Origin: Mycobacterium sp. 1274761.0
Lineage (GTDB): Bacteria > Actinomycetota > Actinomycetes > Mycobacteriales > Mycobacteriaceae
Length of the DNA stretch: 50,516 bases
Assembly: GCF_001668615.1 (NCBI RefSeq)
Contig: NZ_LZMC01000017.1
Coordinates: forward strand, 1 to 50,516
Reading direction: 5' to 3'
The number at the start of each line of letters is the position of its first letter. Within the stretch, counting starts at the first letter, position 1. Both the position numbers and the translations under genes were made by a program. Below, piece by piece: positions 38,918 to 49,332 of this stretch. The notes under the pieces are model-generated. The model was not told the DNA's origin. It saw only the letters and a program-made list of their open reading frames with translations, and searched no databases.

Positions 38918-38978
38918 AACTGTAACGCACCCTGCGGCGCTACGCGAACGGGCAGCCGCGTCGGCTAACGTCACCCCC

Positions 38979-40079
38979 ATGTCCAGGAGCCCCGCGCCAC
39001 GGCGGCGGGCCACCCTGGCCTCCTTGGCCGCCGAGCTGAAAGTCTCGCGGACCACGATCTCCAACGCCTACAACCGCCCCGACCAATTGTCGGCCGATCT
39101 GCGCGAACGGGTGCTGGCGACGGCCAAGCGTCTCGGCTATCCCGGCCCCGACCCCGTGGCCCGCTCGCTGCGCACCCGCAAGGCCGGCGCGGTCGGGTTG
39201 GTGATGACCGAACCGCTGACCTATTCGTTCAACGACCCCGCTGCGCTGGACTTCGTCGGCGGCCTGGCGGAGTCGTGCGAGGACGCAGGGCAGGGACTGT
39301 TGATCGTCGCGGTGGGGCCGAACCGATCGGTGAGCGACGGCTCGGCCGCGGTGCTGTCGGCGGGTGTCGACGGGTTCGTGGTGTACTCCGCCTCCGACGA
39401 CGACCCATACCTGCAGGTGGTGTTGCAGCGGCATCTGCCGGTGGTGGTCGTCGACCAGCCCAAGGATGTGCCGGGTGTGTCGCGGGTGTGCATCGACGAC
39501 CGTGCGGGCATGGCCGAGCTCGCCAAATACGTTATGGAACTTGGTCATCGGGAGATCGGCCTGCTGACCATGCGGCTGGGCCGGGAGCGTCCACCCGGCG
39601 ACGGCGCGCCTGTGGTGGCGAACCCGGACCGGCTGCAGACACCGCACTTTCACGTGCAGCGCGAACGGATTCACGGCGTCTATGACGCGATGGTGGGCGC
39701 GGGGCTGAATCCGCAGTCGCTGACCGTGGTGGAAAGCTATGAGCACCAACCAACTTCGGGCGGAGCGGCTGCCGAAGTGGCGTTGGAGGCTAATCCTCGG
39801 ATCACGGCGTTGATCTGCACCGCCGACGTGTTGGCGCTCTCTGCGATGGACTATCTGCGCGCCCGCGGAATCTATGTGCCCGGCCAGATGACCGTGACCG
39901 GATTCGACGGCGTGCCAGAGGCATTGCGCCGCGGCCTGACCACGGTGAAACAACCGAGCCTGGAGAAGGGTCGACGGGCGGGTGCGCTGCTGTACAACCC
40001 GCCGCGGTCCGGGTTGCCGGTGATCGACGTGCTCGAAACCGAGTTGATCCGCGGCCGCACCGCGGGCCCGCCGACGTGA
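38979..40079 (+). CDS. LacI-family transcriptional regulator
   Basis: Rv3575c-like LacI/GalR regulator of 366 residues. The N-terminal helix-turn-helix (TLASLAAELKVSRTTISNAYNRP) is followed by the hinge helix (GPDPVARSLRTRKAG) and a periplasmic-binding-protein-like effector domain with VTGFDGVPEA near the end. An insertion (about 195-225, LGRERPPGDGAPVVANPDRLQT) is longer than in sugar-responsive members. Effector and targets are unknown; the divergent zinc operon is 55 bases away and the convergent otsB is trehalose-related. The ATG follows TAACGT (38966-38971) by seven bases: leaderless. Confidence 0.92.
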   Translation: MSRSPAPRRRATLASLAAELKVSRTTISNAYNRPDQLSADLRERVLATAKRLGYPGPDPVARSLRTRKAGAVGLVMTEPLTYSFNDPAALDFVGGLAESCEDAGQGLLIVAVGPNRSVSDGSAAVLSAGVDGFVVYSASDDDPYLQVVLQRHLPVVVVDQPKDVPGVSRVCIDDRAGMAELAKYVMELGHREIGLLTMRLGRERPPGDGAPVVANPDRLQTPHFHVQRERIHGVYDAMVGAGLNPQSLTVVESYEHQPTSGGAAAEVALEANPRITALICTADVLALSAMDYLRARGIYVPGQMTVTGFDGVPEALRRGLTTVKQPSLEKGRRAGALLYNPPRSGLPVIDVLETELIRGRTAGPPT

Positions 40080-40080
40080 C

Positions 40081-40824
40081 TCAGGCGCTGCGCGCCCGGA
40101 GCAGGTAGTCGAGCGCATCGGCCACATCGTCGGGTGATTCGACCCGGTATTCGGCCAGCGAGTCGCCCGCTCCCACTTTGATGCCGACATCGGCCGCGCG
40201 CAGCCGACGGAACGCCTTCTCGTCGGTGACGTCGTCGCCGAGGAACACCACAGCCGATGCGCCGTACTGGTCGCGCAGGATGTCGACGGCCTCGCCCTTG
40301 TCCGTCGAGACCACTGCGAACTCCAGCACTGCCTTGCCCTCGGTGAGCTGGACGTCCCAGGATTGCGCGGCCGCACGCGCTTCACGCAACGCCGCATCGC
40401 CGTCTTCGGCCGCCGCATTGCGCACGTGCAGCGCGACGCTGGCCGGCTTTGTCTCCACCGTCACGCCGGGCCTGTTGGCGGCTACGCTGTTGAGCTCGTT
40501 GGTGATTCGCGCCAGCAACGCATCATCGACGGCGTGTGTGAAGCCGGTGTCGAACTCGGCGCCGTGGCTGCCGACCAGATGCACCGCCTGCGGCATCGAG
40601 GAGAGCTCGCGCAGCACGGCCAATGCGCGGCCCGAGATCAGCGCGACGTGCGTGGCGGGCAGGTCGGCCAGCGCGGTCAGCGCCTGGGCCGCAGCGGGCA
40701 GCGGCCGCGCATCGGCGGGATTGTTGACGATCGGCGCCAACGTGCCGTCGAAGTCGCAGGCGATCAGCAACTGCGGGACCTCGGCGACACCGTCGAGCGC
40801 CCGCTGCAGTTCGGCCGGGAGCAC
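40081..40824 (-). CDS. otsB: Trehalose-6-phosphate phosphatase
   Basis: HAD-superfamily phosphatase that hydrolyses trehalose 6-phosphate to trehalose. The 247 residues hold the nucleophile Asp24 and Asp26 in ACDFDGTLAPI, the SGR motif II region (ALISGRALAVL), the GSHGAEFD substrate cap residues, and GDDVTDEKAFRRL for magnesium binding. It lacks the extra N-terminal domain of mycobacterial OtsB1/OtsB2. The GTG is seven bases after TAAGAT (40832-40837 on the minus strand), which lies inside the kstR 3' end, so it can be transcribed apart from kstR despite the 3-base gap. Confidence 0.92.
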   Translation of the reverse strand: MLPAELQRALDGVAEVPQLLIACDFDGTLAPIVNNPADARPLPAAAQALTALADLPATHVALISGRALAVLRELSSMPQAVHLVGSHGAEFDTGFTHAVDDALLARITNELNSVAANRPGVTVETKPASVALHVRNAAAEDGDAALREARAAAQSWDVQLTEGKAVLEFAVVSTDKGEAVDILRDQYGASAVVFLGDDVTDEKAFRRLRAADVGIKVGAGDSLAEYRVESPDDVADALDYLLRARSA

Positions 40825-40827
40825 GCG

Positions 40828-41526
40828 TCAGATCTTAGGGTGCTCCCCGTCACCGATCAGCAACCGGACGGCCAGGTCGAGTCGCTTGCTGACGTCCGTC
40901 GCCGACGCCCGGCGTGTCAGCCATGCCAATAGGTTGGACAGCCACACATCCGAGATGACCCTGGCGATGTGGTACTGGTCCTCGGTCGGCTCGCCGTCGC
41001 TCATCGCCCGCGCAAACATCGAATCCATCAGCTTGCCAACATGATCCACTTCGCCGGCAGCTGAGGCGTCGGCGAAAACGAACGCCCGCGTCATCGCCTC
41101 GGTCAGCAGCGGGTTGCGTTGCATGGCGCGGTTCAGCTTGCCGACCATGAGATTGAGCCGCTGATACGGCGTGCCGCCCGCGAGCGACGCGCGGTCGGTC
41201 TTGGCGTCGATGCGTTCGAACTCCCGGCCGAGGGCCGACACCAGCAGATGCACCTTCGACGGGAAGTAGCGGTACAGGGTCCCGACGGCGACGTCGGCGC
41301 GCTCGGCGACCGCGCGCATCTGCACGGCTTCGTAGCCGCCCTTGGAGGCAATGGCCAGGGTGGCGTCGAGGATCCGCTTACGGCGCTCCCGCTGGGCCTC
41401 GGAGCCCAGTTCGGACTCGGCAAGCACAGACACAGGCATCACCTGCGGCGGTCGGGACTCCGACCCCGACGACGGGTTGCTCTGTGCTGGCACAGACGTC
41501 TTTGACATCCCTGGCATCCCAGACAT
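40828..41526 (-). CDS. kstR: TetR-family cholesterol regulator KstR
   Basis: KstR represses the upper cholesterol-degradation regulon and is released by a 3-oxo-cholestenoyl-CoA ligand. The 232 residues have the TetR DNA-binding domain (about 45-95, ERRKRILDATLAIASKGGYEAVQ and VAVGTLYRYFPSKVHLL) and a ligand domain ending in TDVSKRLDLAVRLLIGDG, nearly identical in type to Rv3574. The N-terminal 40 residues are poorly conserved; ATGs at 41526, 41517 and 41508 are all possible, with AGGAG upstream of the first. The intergenic KstR operator implies autoregulation. Confidence 0.96.
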   Translation of the reverse strand: MSGMPGMSKTSVPAQSNPSSGSESRPPQVMPVSVLAESELGSEAQRERRKRILDATLAIASKGGYEAVQMRAVAERADVAVGTLYRYFPSKVHLLVSALGREFERIDAKTDRASLAGGTPYQRLNLMVGKLNRAMQRNPLLTEAMTRAFVFADASAAGEVDHVGKLMDSMFARAMSDGEPTEDQYHIARVISDVWLSNLLAWLTRRASATDVSKRLDLAVRLLIGDGEHPKI

Positions 41527-41668
41527 CCGGCGGACAGCTCCTTCATCATGCGGTGTCGTAGAAAACGATACGCAAGCCGATCCGTATTTCCTTCACCTCA
41601 ATACCCGTTCGGCACCGACGTGTCCTGCTGGTACGGCGTTCGACTTGACGCTCGATCGCTGGCACTAT

Positions 41669-41682
41669 TAGAACACGTTCTA
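41669..41682. promoter_or_regulatory. KstR operator between kstR and fadE34
   Basis: TAGAACACGTTCTA is a perfect palindrome matching the known KstR box (TnnAACnnGTTnnA). It overlaps the likely -10 region of fadE34, with a TTGACG -35 at 41645-41650, and lies 143 bases from the kstR start, where it can serve both genes. Confidence 0.9.
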
Positions 41683-41726
41683 GTGGGAAGCACCCCCTTC
41701 TCACACGATGGCATAGGAGTCCGAAA

Positions 41727-43874
41727 ATGTCGCAGGCGTCAACGGCCGCCACCGACGAGCAGTTTGCCGCGCGTGAACTGGTTCGTAGCTGGGCGGTGGG
41801 GGCAGGCGCCGTCAAGGCCGCCCGCGATATCGAGGCCGGCGAACCCGACGCCTGGCGCGCCCCGTACGCCAGCCTGGCTCAACTAGGGATCTTCGGCGTG
41901 GCGCTGCCCGAAGAGTCCGGTGGCGCGGGCGGGGCCGTCGACGACCTGTGCGTGATGGTCGACGAGGCCGGCGCGGTGATGGTGCCGGGACCCATCGCCA
42001 CCACCGCCATCGCCACGTTGGTGATCCCTAGCGCGAAGGGCGAACTCCTGGAGGCACTGGCGACAGGGGAGCGCACCGCGGGGCTCTCAATCACCGCGGA
42101 CCTGACGTTCGAGGGCGGCCGGGCTTCCGGCACCGCCGATTACGTGCTGGGCGCTACCGCCGACGGGGTGCTGGTGCTGCCCGCCGGCGAGGAATTCATT
42201 CTCGTCGACGCCGCTGCCGACGGCGTGACCGTCGAGCCTCTCACCCCCACCGACTTCTCCCGGCCGCTCGCGCGCGTCACGCTGGCCGACGTCCCGGCCG
42301 AAGCGCTGGCCGTTGCGGGACAACGCGTTCGAGACGTCGCGGCGACGGTGTTGGCCGCCGAGGCTGCCGGGCTCGCGCGCTGGGCGCTTCAGACGGCCAC
42401 CGAATATGCGAAGGTCCGCGAGCAGTTCGGCAAGCCGATCGGCAGCTTCCAGGCTGTCAAGCACATGTGCGCCGAAATGCTGTTGCGTTCAGAGCAGGTC
42501 GCGGTGGCCGCTGCGGATGCCGCCAGCGCCGCCAACGGCTCCGACGACGCTCAGCTGTCGATCGCCGCCGCCGTCGCGGCCGCGGCGAGCATCGAGTTCG
42601 CCAAGGCCAACACCAAGGACTGCATCCAGGTGCTTGGCGGCATCGGCATCACCTGGGAGCACGACGCTCACCTGTATCTGCGTCGGGCATACGGTATTTC
42701 GCAGTTTCTCGGCGGCGCGTCGCGCTGGCTGCGGCGGGTGGCTACTCTGACCCAGAACGACGTTCGGCGCGAACTGCACATCGATCTGGCGTCCGTCGAG
42801 CACCTGCAACCGGAGATCGCTGCGGCGGTCGCCGACGTTGCCGCCCAACCCGTGGAGAAGCGTCAGATCGCGCTCGCCGAAGCGGGTCTGCAGGCACCGC
42901 ACTGGCCGCGCCCCTACGGGCGCGACGCGTCGCCCGCCGAACAATTGCTGATCGACCGCGAGCTGGCGAAGGCGGGTGTCGAACGGCCCGACCTCGTGAT
43001 CGGCTGGTGGGCGGCGCCGACGATCCTCGAGCACGGCAGCCAGGAGCAGATCGAACGGTTCGTGCCGCCGACGCTGAGCGGCGAGCTCATCTGGTGCCAG
43101 CTTTTCAGCGAGCCCGGCGCGGGTTCCGACCTGGCGTCGCTGCGCACGAAAGCCGTTAGGGCAGAAGGCGCGGACGCAAGGAGCAATGGGAATTCCGGTT
43201 GGAAGCTCACCGGCCAGAAGGTGTGGACCTCGTCTGCGCACAAGGCGCAATGGGGTGTGTGCCTTGCCCGTACCGATCCCGACGCGCCGAAGCACAAGGG
43301 CATCACGTATTTCCTCGTCGACATGAGCTCGCCGGGCATCGAGATCAGGCCGCTGCGCGAGATCACCGGCGACAACCTATTCAACGAGGTGTTCTTCGAC
43401 GACATGTTCGTCCCCGACGAGATGGTCGTCGGCAAGGTGAACGACGGCTGGCGGCTGGCCCGCACGACGCTGGCCAACGAACGCATCGCGATGGCGGCCG
43501 GCACCGCGCTGGGCAATCCGATGGAGGAGCTGTTGCGCACGGTGGCGACGCTCGAGCTGGACCCAGTGGTGTCCGATCAGCTCGGCCGGTTGATCCTTGC
43601 CGCGCAAGTCGGTTCGCTGTTGGACCAGCGCATTGCGCAGCTGGCCGTCGGCGGCGGTGACCCGGGCCCGCAGGCCAGCGCCCGCAAGCTGATCGGCGTG
43701 CGCTACCGGCAGGCGCTCGCGGAGTTCCGAATGGAGTTGGCCGAAGGCGCGGGTGTCGTCGAGGGCCGCACCGTGCACGACTTCCTCAACACCCGATGCC
43801 TGACCATCGCGGGTGGCACGGAGCAGATCCTGCTCACGATGGCCGGCGAACGGCTGCTGGGGCTGCCGCGCTAG
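41727..43874 (+). CDS. fadE34: Fused-domain acyl-CoA dehydrogenase FadE34 (ChsE3)
   Basis: Two acyl-CoA dehydrogenase domains fused in one 715-residue chain, working as a homodimer in place of the usual heterotetramer. FadE34 in M. tuberculosis oxidises the five-carbon-side-chain 3-oxo-chol-4-en-24-oyl-CoA. The first domain (about 1-350) contains REQFGKPIGSFQAVKH and CIQVLGGIGITWEHD. The second (about 370-715) contains LFSEPGAGSDLASLRT, GQKVWTSSAHKAQWG and the terminal TRCLTIAGGTEQILLTMAGERLLGLPR pattern. AGGAG precedes the ATG. Residues about 479-488 form an apparent insertion in a normally short loop. KstR-regulated. Confidence 0.95.
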   Translation: MSQASTAATDEQFAARELVRSWAVGAGAVKAARDIEAGEPDAWRAPYASLAQLGIFGVALPEESGGAGGAVDDLCVMVDEAGAVMVPGPIATTAIATLVIPSAKGELLEALATGERTAGLSITADLTFEGGRASGTADYVLGATADGVLVLPAGEEFILVDAAADGVTVEPLTPTDFSRPLARVTLADVPAEALAVAGQRVRDVAATVLAAEAAGLARWALQTATEYAKVREQFGKPIGSFQAVKHMCAEMLLRSEQVAVAAADAASAANGSDDAQLSIAAAVAAAASIEFAKANTKDCIQVLGGIGITWEHDAHLYLRRAYGISQFLGGASRWLRRVATLTQNDVRRELHIDLASVEHLQPEIAAAVADVAAQPVEKRQIALAEAGLQAPHWPRPYGRDASPAEQLLIDRELAKAGVERPDLVIGWWAAPTILEHGSQEQIERFVPPTLSGELIWCQLFSEPGAGSDLASLRTKAVRAEGADARSNGNSGWKLTGQKVWTSSAHKAQWGVCLARTDPDAPKHKGITYFLVDMSSPGIEIRPLREITGDNLFNEVFFDDMFVPDEMVVGKVNDGWRLARTTLANERIAMAAGTALGNPMEELLRTVATLELDPVVSDQLGRLILAAQVGSLLDQRIAQLAVGGGDPGPQASARKLIGVRYRQALAEFRMELAEGAGVVEGRTVHDFLNTRCLTIAGGTEQILLTMAGERLLGLPR

Positions 43875-44449
43875 GAGAACGTGGTCTGTGCGCAGGCCGT
43901 CGGGGTGGTCAGGTTCACCCCGCCGTACACCACCTGAATCTGCGAGCACGCGTAGAACGCCGACTTCGTGTCGGTCCGTCCGTCGTTCCAGTTTATGGGC
44001 GTCGACTCGCCGTCGGCCTGGAAGCGTTCGATCGGGCCGCCACCGAAGTAGGTGATCGAGATCTCGACGTCGTTGATCGCCTTGTACATCTTCGACAGCA
44101 CGTTCTCGTGGTTGGAGCCCTTGACCTCACGCGGGTTCCCCGAGGGCGCGCTGTAGGAGGCTTCCTGCCAGGCGTCGCGGCTGTTGCTGCGCAGCGTGAT
44201 CGTCTGGCGGGCCCAGGTGTCGCCAGGGAACCCGGTGGGGCCCTCGGGCGTCAGCAGGTTGGCGGTGGTGTTGAAGTAGCACTTGTTCTCGGCCAGCACG
44301 CAGTTGGCGGTGGCATGCATCTCGATCTGCGTCGTCGGGTCGACGGGTATCGAGGTGACGGAGGTGTTGGACGCGGCCGTTGCCGTCGCGGGGTGCGTCA
44401 GCACGGCGGTCAGCAGTGCCGCCGCACTTGCCGGTGCAAGCCGATTCAT
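43871..44449 (-). CDS. Secreted protein, Rv3572-like
   Basis: Exported protein of 192 residues with an N-terminal signal peptide ending near HPATATA, and no membrane anchor after it. The mature beta-rich domain has four cysteines (ANCVLAENKCYFN, YACSQ, TACAQ) that could form two disulfides. Function is unknown, but its position between fadE34 and kshB is conserved in mycobacteria. GGGGAG precedes the ATG. Its TAG stop shares a CTAG with that of fadE34. Confidence 0.87.
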   Translation of the reverse strand: MNRLAPASAAALLTAVLTHPATATAASNTSVTSIPVDPTTQIEMHATANCVLAENKCYFNTTANLLTPEGPTGFPGDTWARQTITLRSNSRDAWQEASYSAPSGNPREVKGSNHENVLSKMYKAINDVEISITYFGGGPIERFQADGESTPINWNDGRTDTKSAFYACSQIQVVYGGVNLTTPTACAQTTFS

Positions 44450-44487
44450 GTGTGCTCCCCTCAGTGCGGCGAATGGTAGCCCGGCAG

Positions 44488-45591
44488 TTATTCGTCGTAG
44501 GTGACTTCCACGGAATCCGACCGTGGCTTGGCCTGGCAGCCGAGTATCAGGCCCTCGTCGAGGTCCTGCTGCTCGAGCACGTCGTTGACCTCCATCTCGA
44601 CGTCGCCGCTCTTCTTCAGCACCGCGCAGGCGCCGCAGTGGCCCTCGCGGCATGAGAACGGCGCGTCGAGTCCCTTGTCGAGCAGCACATCGAGCAGTTT
44701 GGCGTTGCGGGGCCAGCGAATCTCGTGCTTCTCGCCGTCGAGCGTGACGATCGCGGTGGCCGGCCCCTGGTCGCTGTCGTCCTCCTCGATGACCACCGCT
44801 GCGAACGGATCGGAATCGAGCGACTTGAACACCTCGATATGGACGCGATCGGCAGCGGCGCCCGCACTTTTCATCGCCTCTTCCGCGGCGGCCATGAACG
44901 GGCCCGGCCCGCAGATGTAGGCGTCGTGACCGGCATACGGGGCCGCCAGTGCCGACAGCGCGGCCGAGCTGGGCAGACCCTGCACCGATTCCAGCCAATG
45001 CACGACCGTCAACCGGTCAGGATATTTGGCCGCAAGCTCGCGCAGTGCGGCGCCGAAGATGACGGCGTTTTCGTCGCGGTTGGCGTAGATCAGCACCACC
45101 CGCCCGCTGCCCTCGGCGAGCGCGGACTTGCAGATCGCCATCATCGGGGTGATGCCGCTGCCCGCGGCCAGAAGCAAGAAGTCGGTGTCCAGCGTCTTGG
45201 GCACGAAGGTGCCTGAGGGTGCCAGCACATGGATGCGCATGCCGGCGTGGGCGTTGTCGCACAGCCAGTGGCTGGCGTAGCCCCCGTCGGTGCGCTTGAC
45301 GGTGACGGTCAGTGGGTCACCGGTGTGCGGTGAGCTGCACAGCGAATAGCAGCGGGCGACCGAGCCCGTCCGGTCGCTGGGCACCCGCAGCGTCAGGAAC
45401 TGTCCCGGCTGGTAGGCCAACCGCTCGGCCGGGATATCGACACCGTCGGGGACGGTGAACACGATCGAGCGGGCGTCGTCGGTCTCCTCGACGACCTCGG
45501 CCACCTGCAGTTCGAGCACGTGGCTGCCGAGCGGCTCGTCCGTCACGCGTTGCCCTTCCTCATCCGGCTTGGAGGCCGTCCCTGCCCCCAT
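44488..45591 (-). CDS. kshB: 3-ketosteroid 9-alpha-hydroxylase reductase KshB
   Basis: KshB passes electrons from NADH to the Rieske oxygenase KshA, which hydroxylates C9 of the steroid and leads to ring B opening. The 367 residues have an FAD-binding domain (RCYSLCSSP), an NAD-binding domain (LAAGSGITPMMAI and CGPGPFM) and a C-terminal plant-type [2Fe-2S] ferredoxin domain with cysteines in FSCREGHCGACAVL and LGCQAKP. The ATG at 45591 lies five bases from a KstR box, so binding would block transcription and initiation. Confidence 0.95.
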   Translation of the reverse strand: MGAGTASKPDEEGQRVTDEPLGSHVLELQVAEVVEETDDARSIVFTVPDGVDIPAERLAYQPGQFLTLRVPSDRTGSVARCYSLCSSPHTGDPLTVTVKRTDGGYASHWLCDNAHAGMRIHVLAPSGTFVPKTLDTDFLLLAAGSGITPMMAICKSALAEGSGRVVLIYANRDENAVIFGAALRELAAKYPDRLTVVHWLESVQGLPSSAALSALAAPYAGHDAYICGPGPFMAAAEEAMKSAGAAADRVHIEVFKSLDSDPFAAVVIEEDDSDQGPATAIVTLDGEKHEIRWPRNAKLLDVLLDKGLDAPFSCREGHCGACAVLKKSGDVEMEVNDVLEQQDLDEGLILGCQAKPRSDSVEVTYDE

Positions 45592-45594
45592 AAC

Positions 45595-45608
45595 TAGAAC
45601 AGGTTACA
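45595..45608. promoter_or_regulatory. KstR operator at the kshB promoter
   Basis: TAGAACAGGTTACA has one perfect TAGAAC half-site and a degenerate second half. It lies directly upstream of the kshB start on the minus strand. Confidence 0.7.
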
Positions 45609-45662
45609 GAAATGCATGTCTGCAGGTCCAGCTCCCGCAGGAATGCGCTGCTCGACACAAAT

Positions 45663-45676
45663 CGTAACGTGTTCTA
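45663..45676. promoter_or_regulatory. KstR operator at the hsaA promoter
   Basis: CGTAACGTGTTCTA contains the perfect half-site GTTCTA and the invariant AAC. It is 40 bases before the hsaA start and would control hsaADCB. Confidence 0.75.
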
Positions 45677-45715
45677 ATCTTTGTTGAAGTCCGATCTTCT
45701 GTTGGAGGCAAGCCA

Positions 45716-48698
<2,983 letters not shown>

Positions 48699-48701
48699 GC
48701 A

Positions 48702-48734
48702 GTGACGAGCGCTTGCGCGAGGAACCATAGATGA
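48702..48734 (+). CDS. Coupled mini-ORF 1 between hsaC and hsaB
   Basis: GTG at 48702, three bases after the hsaC stop, encodes VTSACARNHR and stops with TGA at 48732-48734, overlapping the ATG of the second mini-ORF (ATGA). It could act in translational re-initiation. Whether the decapeptide has a role is unknown; it may simply be the readout of a repeated element. Confidence 0.35.
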   Translation: MTSACARNHR

Positions 48735-48766
48735 AGACGAGCGCTTGCGCGAGGAACCATAGATGA
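48704..48766 (+). repeat. Tandem pair of 31-bp repeats carrying RBS and start codon
   Basis: Copies at 48704-48734 and 48736-48766 are identical over 31 bases with a 32-base period. Each contains AGCGCTTGCGCGAGGAACC, with GAGGAA 6-7 bases before an ATG. The second copy provides the hsaB ribosome-binding site and start. Confidence 0.95.
48731..48766 (+). CDS. Coupled mini-ORF 2 directly before hsaB
   Basis: ATG at 48731, preceded by GAGGAA, encodes MKTSACARNHR and stops at 48764-48766, inside the ATGATG that starts hsaB. It repeats the nine residues TSACARNHR of mini-ORF 1. Its arrangement would let ribosomes run from hsaC into hsaB by serial re-initiation. Confidence 0.35.
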   Translation: MKTSACARNHR

Positions 48767-49332
48767 TGTCGAGTGCATCGATAGATCCGCGCACATTTCG
48801 AAATGTGCTGGGGCAGTTCTGCACCGGCATCACGGTGATCACCACCATGCATGACGATGTGCCGGTCGGTTTTGCCTGTCAGTCGTTCGCCGCCCTGTCG
48901 CTGGAACCGCCACTGGTGCTGTTTTGCCCCACCAAGGTGTCGCGATCCTGGAAGGCCATCGAAGCCACCGGGAAGTTCTGCGTGAACGTGCTGCACGAGA
49001 AGCAAAAAGATGTCTCGGCGCGGTTCGGATCACGCGAACCCGACAAATTCGCCGGGATCGATTGGAGCCCATCGCAACTCGGCTCGCCGGTCATCAAGGG
49101 CACGCTGGCGCACATCGACTGCACGGTGCACTCGGTGCACGACGGCGGCGACCATCTGGTGGTGTTCGGCGCCGTGCACTCGTTGACCGACGTCCCGCAC
49201 AAGAAGCCGCGGCCGCTGCTGTTCTACAAAGGCCAGTACACCGGAATCGAACCGGACAAGAACACGCCCGCGCACTGGCGCGACGACCTCGAGGCGTTCC
49301 TCACCGCCACCACCGACGACACCTGGCTCTAG
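48763..49332 (+). CDS. hsaB: Flavin reductase HsaB
   Basis: HsaB reduces FMN with NADH and hands FMNH2 to HsaA. The 189 residues form the flavin reductase-like split-barrel fold: FRNVLGQFCTGITVITT, FACQSFAALSLEPPLVLFCP and the FGAVHSL/PLLFYKGQY region are family signatures. ATGs at 48763 and 48766 are adjacent; either is served by GAGGAA in the repeat. Its TAG stop shares CTAG with the convergent lipase gene. The next M. tuberculosis gene (nat) is not found downstream here. Confidence 0.95.
   Translation: MMSSASIDPRTFRNVLGQFCTGITVITTMHDDVPVGFACQSFAALSLEPPLVLFCPTKVSRSWKAIEATGKFCVNVLHEKQKDVSARFGSREPDKFAGIDWSPSQLGSPVIKGTLAHIDCTVHSVHDGGDHLVVFGAVHSLTDVPHKKPRPLLFYKGQYTGIEPDKNTPAHWRDDLEAFLTATTDDTWL

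Noticed and set aside
38940..40418. 492-codon frame opposite the LacI gene and otsB
   Set aside because: Shadow of the LacI gene; low-complexity composition and no start signals.
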